Shown here one piece after another: positions 5,450 to 8,744 of a stretch of DNA of 8,744 bases. Made by a program: the position numbers and the translations under genes. Below the pieces are notes generated by a model, which was not told the origin of the DNA, did no database searches, and saw nothing but the letters and a program-made list of their open reading frames with translations. The stretch comes from Candidatus Parcubacteria bacterium (GTDB lineage Bacteria; Patescibacteriota; Minisyncoccia; Minisyncoccales; JAUWXI01): positions 1 to 8,744 of the forward strand of contig JAUWXI010000015.1 in the NCBI GenBank assembly GCA_030616435.1, read 5' to 3'. Position 1 is the stretch's first letter, and each line of letters starts with the position of its first letter.

Positions 5450-5465
5450 AGATCATCAACCTCTT
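5450..5465. repeat. Inverted repeat, copy in the leader of the 127-aa gene
   Basis: The plus strand reads AGATCATCAACCTCTT, the exact reverse complement of 5007-5022. It lies between the predicted transcription start (about 5474) and the ribosome-binding site (5436-5429), so it is inside the 5' leader. In the mRNA it could pair over 16 bp with the copy behind the stop codon. Confidence 0.85.
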
Positions 5466-5480
5466 TAATGAACTATACTT

Positions 5481-5509
5481 AACTTATCAGAATGCTAAAC
5501 AGATGTCAA
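5481..5509 (-). promoter_or_regulatory. Promoter of the 127-aa gene
   Basis: A perfect -35 box TTGACA (5509-5504), a 17-base spacer, and a -10 TAAGTT (5486-5481) preceded by TGA, an extended -10 (TGn). The weak -10 is offset by the extended element and the consensus -35. Expected initiation is near 5474. It lies directly after the murF stop codon, so the 127-aa gene does not depend on dcw transcription. Confidence 0.6.
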
Positions 5510-5523
5510 GAGAAAATCAAGAT

Positions 5524-6606
5524 TTATAATTCCTTTATTTCCTCTACTATCTTTCCTATCTTCATTTCCTTTGAACCATCAACTAAAACTAAATCTCCCT
5601 CTCTGATTTCTTCCTGTAAACCTTTTCCTGCTTGTTCAACTTTATCGAATTTAAATATTTTTTCTGGATTAAATCCCTTCATTATAGCTCCCTGGGCAAT
5701 AAATTTAGCACGAGGCCCTACTGTAAAAAGAAGATCAGCTACTTTCACCACTTTTTCTCCAATAGCCTCGTGAGCTTCAATAGCATATTTTCCAATCCCT
5801 AAAATATCCCCTAAAACAGCAATTTTTTTTCCTTTGGCCTTAACCCGTCCTAAAATCTCCAAGGCCTCCATCATTGAAAACAGAGAAGCATTTTCTGAAT
5901 CATCTAAAATTAGGGTGTTTTTTACTCCTTTTATCAATCTTTGCCTTCCAGGAACAGAAAAATATTTCTTTAAAGCTTGAGATATGTCCACCAAGTTTAA
6001 ATTAAAAATGATGCCACAGGCTACAGCCGCCAAGGCAGCATAAACTTGCTCTTTTCCAAAAAGATTTTCCAACCAGCAAGGGACAATATTTCCCTCATAA
6101 TTTATTTTAAAGTTTGTCCCCGTGTTTTCTTTAATGTCAGTAGCAAAAAGGTTAGCTTCTTTCTGGAAGCCAAAAGTTAAGGCAGGAGCCTGGGTTTCTT
6201 CTTTTATTTCTCTTGAGGTTTCATCATCAAAATTTAAAATTAAATTTCCATTTAAGGGAAAATCTCTTGCTAAGGTTCTAATTTCTCTTGTTTTTCCTCT
6301 TTCTCCTGCCAAAAACTCTTCTGTAATCTGAATCTCTCCGATGTTTGTTACAACTAGAATAGGCTTTTTTGAGTTTTTTACAAGAAAAAATAATTCTCCT
6401 ACTTTTTCTGAACTCACCTCAAGGATTAAAACCCTTTTCCTTAAAGCGTCAAAAATTCTCAGTTTTTTCTTAATTTTTTTAGCTTTAAAATTAGGCTTCA
6501 AAACTCTAAAAATAGCCTCAGCTGCTGTTTTCTTTCCCATTCCGGTAACAATGACAATTTGAGGTTTTCTGAGAGAGAAGATAAATTTTGTGAAAAAATT
6601 GAACAT
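5524..6606 (-). CDS. murF: MurF-like Mur ligase lacking the N-terminal domain
   Basis: A 360-residue Mur ligase, against about 450 for normal MurF. MurF joins D-Ala-D-Ala to the UDP-MurNAc-tripeptide in the cytoplasm. Family marks seen: a P-loop-like TGMGKKT (21-27), VVTNIGE (85-91), LNFDD (124-128), GKEQVYAALAA (184-194, for the usual GxHNVxNALAA), PGR (219-221), LDDSENAS (234-241, for IDDTYNAS), VLGDILGIG (264-272, for VLGDMLELG) and VDGSK (342-346, for VKGSR). The last three are MurF-specific and place it in that family. Oddities: the P-loop begins about residue 21, so the roughly 80-residue UDP-substrate domain is absent, and only 23 bases separate it from ftsI, so no lost N-terminal part is nearby. 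The Walker A reads GMGKKT rather than GxxGKT, and the usual His after NIG is absent. It may be a structural or altered-substrate paralogue. An AGGAG lies 13 bases before the ATG. It is the last dcw gene here. Confidence 0.8.
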   Translation of the reverse strand: MFNFFTKFIFSLRKPQIVIVTGMGKKTAAEAIFRVLKPNFKAKKIKKKLRIFDALRKRVLILEVSSEKVGELFFLVKNSKKPILVVTNIGEIQITEEFLAGERGKTREIRTLARDFPLNGNLILNFDDETSREIKEETQAPALTFGFQKEANLFATDIKENTGTNFKINYEGNIVPCWLENLFGKEQVYAALAAVACGIIFNLNLVDISQALKKYFSVPGRQRLIKGVKNTLILDDSENASLFSMMEALEILGRVKAKGKKIAVLGDILGIGKYAIEAHEAIGEKVVKVADLLFTVGPRAKFIAQGAIMKGFNPEKIFKFDKVEQAGKGLQEEIREGDLVLVDGSKEMKIGKIVEEIKEL

Positions 6607-6629
6607 ATAACTTGTTAGGCTCCTAATAA

Positions 6630-8291
6630 TTACTCATAATCTGGGGGTATCTGCCAATAATCTATTATGTATTTTGCTATTTTTTGGAAGAGGGGAACAG
6701 CTGAATATTCTGCTGTTTTTGTTCTTGGATTATCAAGTTTTATCAAGACTAAAAACTGAGGATTGAAGGCAGGAAAAAATCCAACAAAGGTTTGGATTGT
6801 TCTATCTTTGTGGTAGCCTCTTTTGTGCTCAAAAGGCACCTCGGCTGTTCCTGTTTTTCCTGCAATGTAATAGCCTGGAACTTTAGCCCTGTTGGCAAAG
6901 CCGTTTTCGACAACGCTAATGAGTATCTCAGTTAACTTTGAAGCTGTTTCTTGGGAAATTACTTCCTCAGATTCATATGAACCTGAGAGAAAAGAGGGTT
7001 CTTCCACTAAATGAGGCCAAATTAACTTTCCTCCATTAGCAACAGCTGCAAAGGCTCTGGCTAACTGAATGGGAGTCATTTGAATTCCCTGGCCAAAACT
7101 AGCTGTAGCAAAATTTATCTCATAACCCTTCTTAAACTCTTTGTTTTCAGAAAAGACTTCACTTGCCAAATCTATTCCAGTCTCCTCAAAAATTCCAAAT
7201 CTTTCAATATAATCCAAGAAGTTCTCGTGTCCTAATTTCTTTTCAACGAAAACAGCACCTGTGTTAATAGACTTTTCCAAAACTTCTGTCATCGTCCTTT
7301 CTCCCCAGACCGCGTTATTGTAATTGTAAATAGTTCCTCCTGGTACCCTTACTTGTCCTGTATCATAATAGGTAGTTTCAGGAGTTATTTTCCCTTCATT
7401 GAGGGCTGCAGCCACTGTGATTGGCTTAAAAACAGAGCCTGGCTCAAAGAGGTCTTGAACAACCTTGCTTTTAAAAATTTCCATGTCCTCTGACCATTCT
7501 GAATATTCATTAGGGTCAAAATTTGGAAATTCAGCTAAGGTTAATATTGCTCCTGTTTCAGGATTCATAACCAAAATTTGTCCTCCTTCAATTGAAAATT
7601 GCTCTTTTGCTTCTTCTAACAACTTTTCTGCCTGATATTGAATGTTGTAATCCAAGGTTAAAATAAGGTCCTCCCCTGCTACCTCTTTAATTTCTGGAAA
7701 AAAGATATATCCAAAATTCCCTCTTTCCCCTTTTTGAAAACTTTCTTTGCCCTCTAAAATTTCCTCGTAAAAGCTTTCTATTCCGTACTTTCCTTCCTGG
7801 TCTGCTCCTAAAAATCCGATAACATGGGAAGCTAAGAACTTTTCAGGATAAGATCTTAAAATTTCTTTTCCTACATAGACTTCCGGTAATCTTATTTTTC
7901 TTAATTCTTGAACCTCTGACTCTGATAAGTTTTCTTTTAACTTAATAAAGTTCTCATTTTCTAATTTTTCTAAAATCTGCTCTTCGTCTAGATTAAGAAT
8001 CTGGCTCAGGTTTTGAGCAATTTCTTCTCTTTTTTCCTGTGGAATTTTAAGAGGAATGACATAACAGAAGTCAGAATTTAAATTTATAGCCAAAGGGATT
8101 AAATTTTCCTTATCGTGACAGAAAATTTTTCCTCGAGGCCCCAAGACAGCTTCAAGAATATTCTGCTGCCCTTGAGCTAAAGCCGAATAAAAATCGTTTT
8201 TTGATATCTGAAGAGAAAATAAACGAATTAGGAGTAAGACCCCAAGACCTAAAAATAAAATTAAAAGCAAATTTAACCTCCAATTCTTCAT
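6630..8291 (-). CDS. ftsI: Class B penicillin-binding protein (FtsI/PBP2 transpeptidase)
   Basis: A 553-residue peptidoglycan DD-transpeptidase that crosslinks septal wall outside the membrane. An N-terminal anchor (about 7-28) is followed by the class B pedestal domain (about 45-200) and the transpeptidase domain. All three active-site motifs are present: SVFK (Ser286-Lys289, nucleophile and base, within EPGSVFKP), SIN (341-343) and KTGTAE (479-484). GQGIQMTP (400-407) is the usual family block. There is no C-terminal PASTA domain. The pedestal entry reads RGKIFCHDKENLIPLA, departing from the common RGxIxDRNGxxLA and carrying a cysteine. The start abuts the upstream stop as TAAATG with no clear Shine-Dalgarno sequence, so it relies on coupling to the FtsL-like gene. 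Position after rsmH and ftsL supports FtsI rather than elongation PBP2; the sequence alone does not separate them fully. Confidence 0.92.
   Translation of the reverse strand: MKNWRLNLLLILFLGLGVLLLIRLFSLQISKNDFYSALAQGQQNILEAVLGPRGKIFCHDKENLIPLAINLNSDFCYVIPLKIPQEKREEIAQNLSQILNLDEEQILEKLENENFIKLKENLSESEVQELRKIRLPEVYVGKEILRSYPEKFLASHVIGFLGADQEGKYGIESFYEEILEGKESFQKGERGNFGYIFFPEIKEVAGEDLILTLDYNIQYQAEKLLEEAKEQFSIEGGQILVMNPETGAILTLAEFPNFDPNEYSEWSEDMEIFKSKVVQDLFEPGSVFKPITVAAALNEGKITPETTYYDTGQVRVPGGTIYNYNNAVWGERTMTEVLEKSINTGAVFVEKKLGHENFLDYIERFGIFEETGIDLASEVFSENKEFKKGYEINFATASFGQGIQMTPIQLARAFAAVANGGKLIWPHLVEEPSFLSGSYESEEVISQETASKLTEILISVVENGFANRAKVPGYYIAGKTGTAEVPFEHKRGYHKDRTIQTFVGFFPAFNPQFLVLIKLDNPRTKTAEYSAVPLFQKIAKYIIDYWQIPPDYE

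Positions 8292-8744
<453 letters not shown>

Noticed and set aside
5007..5465. A conventional insertion sequence bounded by the 16-bp repeats
   Set aside because: The enclosed 127-aa protein shows no transposase motif and I found no target duplication, so only the repeat itself is claimed.
5281..5773. Two plus-strand open frames opposite the 127-aa gene and the murF end
   Set aside because: They are antisense to genes with start signals and family motifs, have no ribosome-binding sites, and give low-complexity products.

Overview
The window is AT-rich and compact. Every gene I can support lies on the minus strand, so transcription runs from high to low coordinates. The following suggest an ultrasmall, gene-dense bacterium of the Candidate Phyla Radiation (Patescibacteria/Parcubacteria type): a minimal division and cell-wall cluster with divergent members, tight stop/start overlaps, a tRNA without an encoded CCA, and some genes with no Shine-Dalgarno sequence. 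TGA ends several clear genes (rsmH, the P-type ATPase, the exchanger), so TGA is not recoded as glycine, which argues against SR1/Gracilibacteria. The phylum is an inference; no 16S or universal marker is present.

Layout in the direction of transcription. (1) 8744-5524 is a division and cell-wall (dcw) block: the C-terminus of rsmH, an FtsL-like coiled-coil protein, a class B transpeptidase (FtsI/PBP2), and a MurF-like ligase that lacks its N-terminal domain. rsmH/ftsL overlap by ATGA, ftsL/ftsI abut as TAAATG, and murF follows ftsI by 23 bases. (2) 5523-3862 is a pocket of small single-gene units. It holds an unrecognised 127-aa protein with its own strong promoter, bracketed by a perfect 16-bp inverted repeat. 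Next come an overlooked 59-aa zinc-ribbon protein, a helix-turn-helix/LAGLIDADG-like protein, and a tRNA-Glu(CTC) whose first base directly follows that protein's stop codon. Three intrinsic terminators separate these units. (3) 3777-146 is a cation-export pair: a P2-type Ca2+ ATPase and a Na+/Ca2+-exchanger-family antiporter, coupled by an ATGA overlap. (4) 112-1 is the start of a membrane-anchored protein cut by the window edge.

The dcw genes act in septal peptidoglycan synthesis. The ATPase/antiporter pair would remove Ca2+ (or a related cation) by ATP-driven and gradient-driven routes. The most unusual signals are: an ATPase whose otherwise near-invariant phosphorylation motif reads DKTLTLT, with further changes in TGES, KGAPE and DPPR; a MurF relative with no UDP-substrate domain and an altered P-loop; the IR-bracketed small gene; and the endonuclease-like gene flush against the tRNA.
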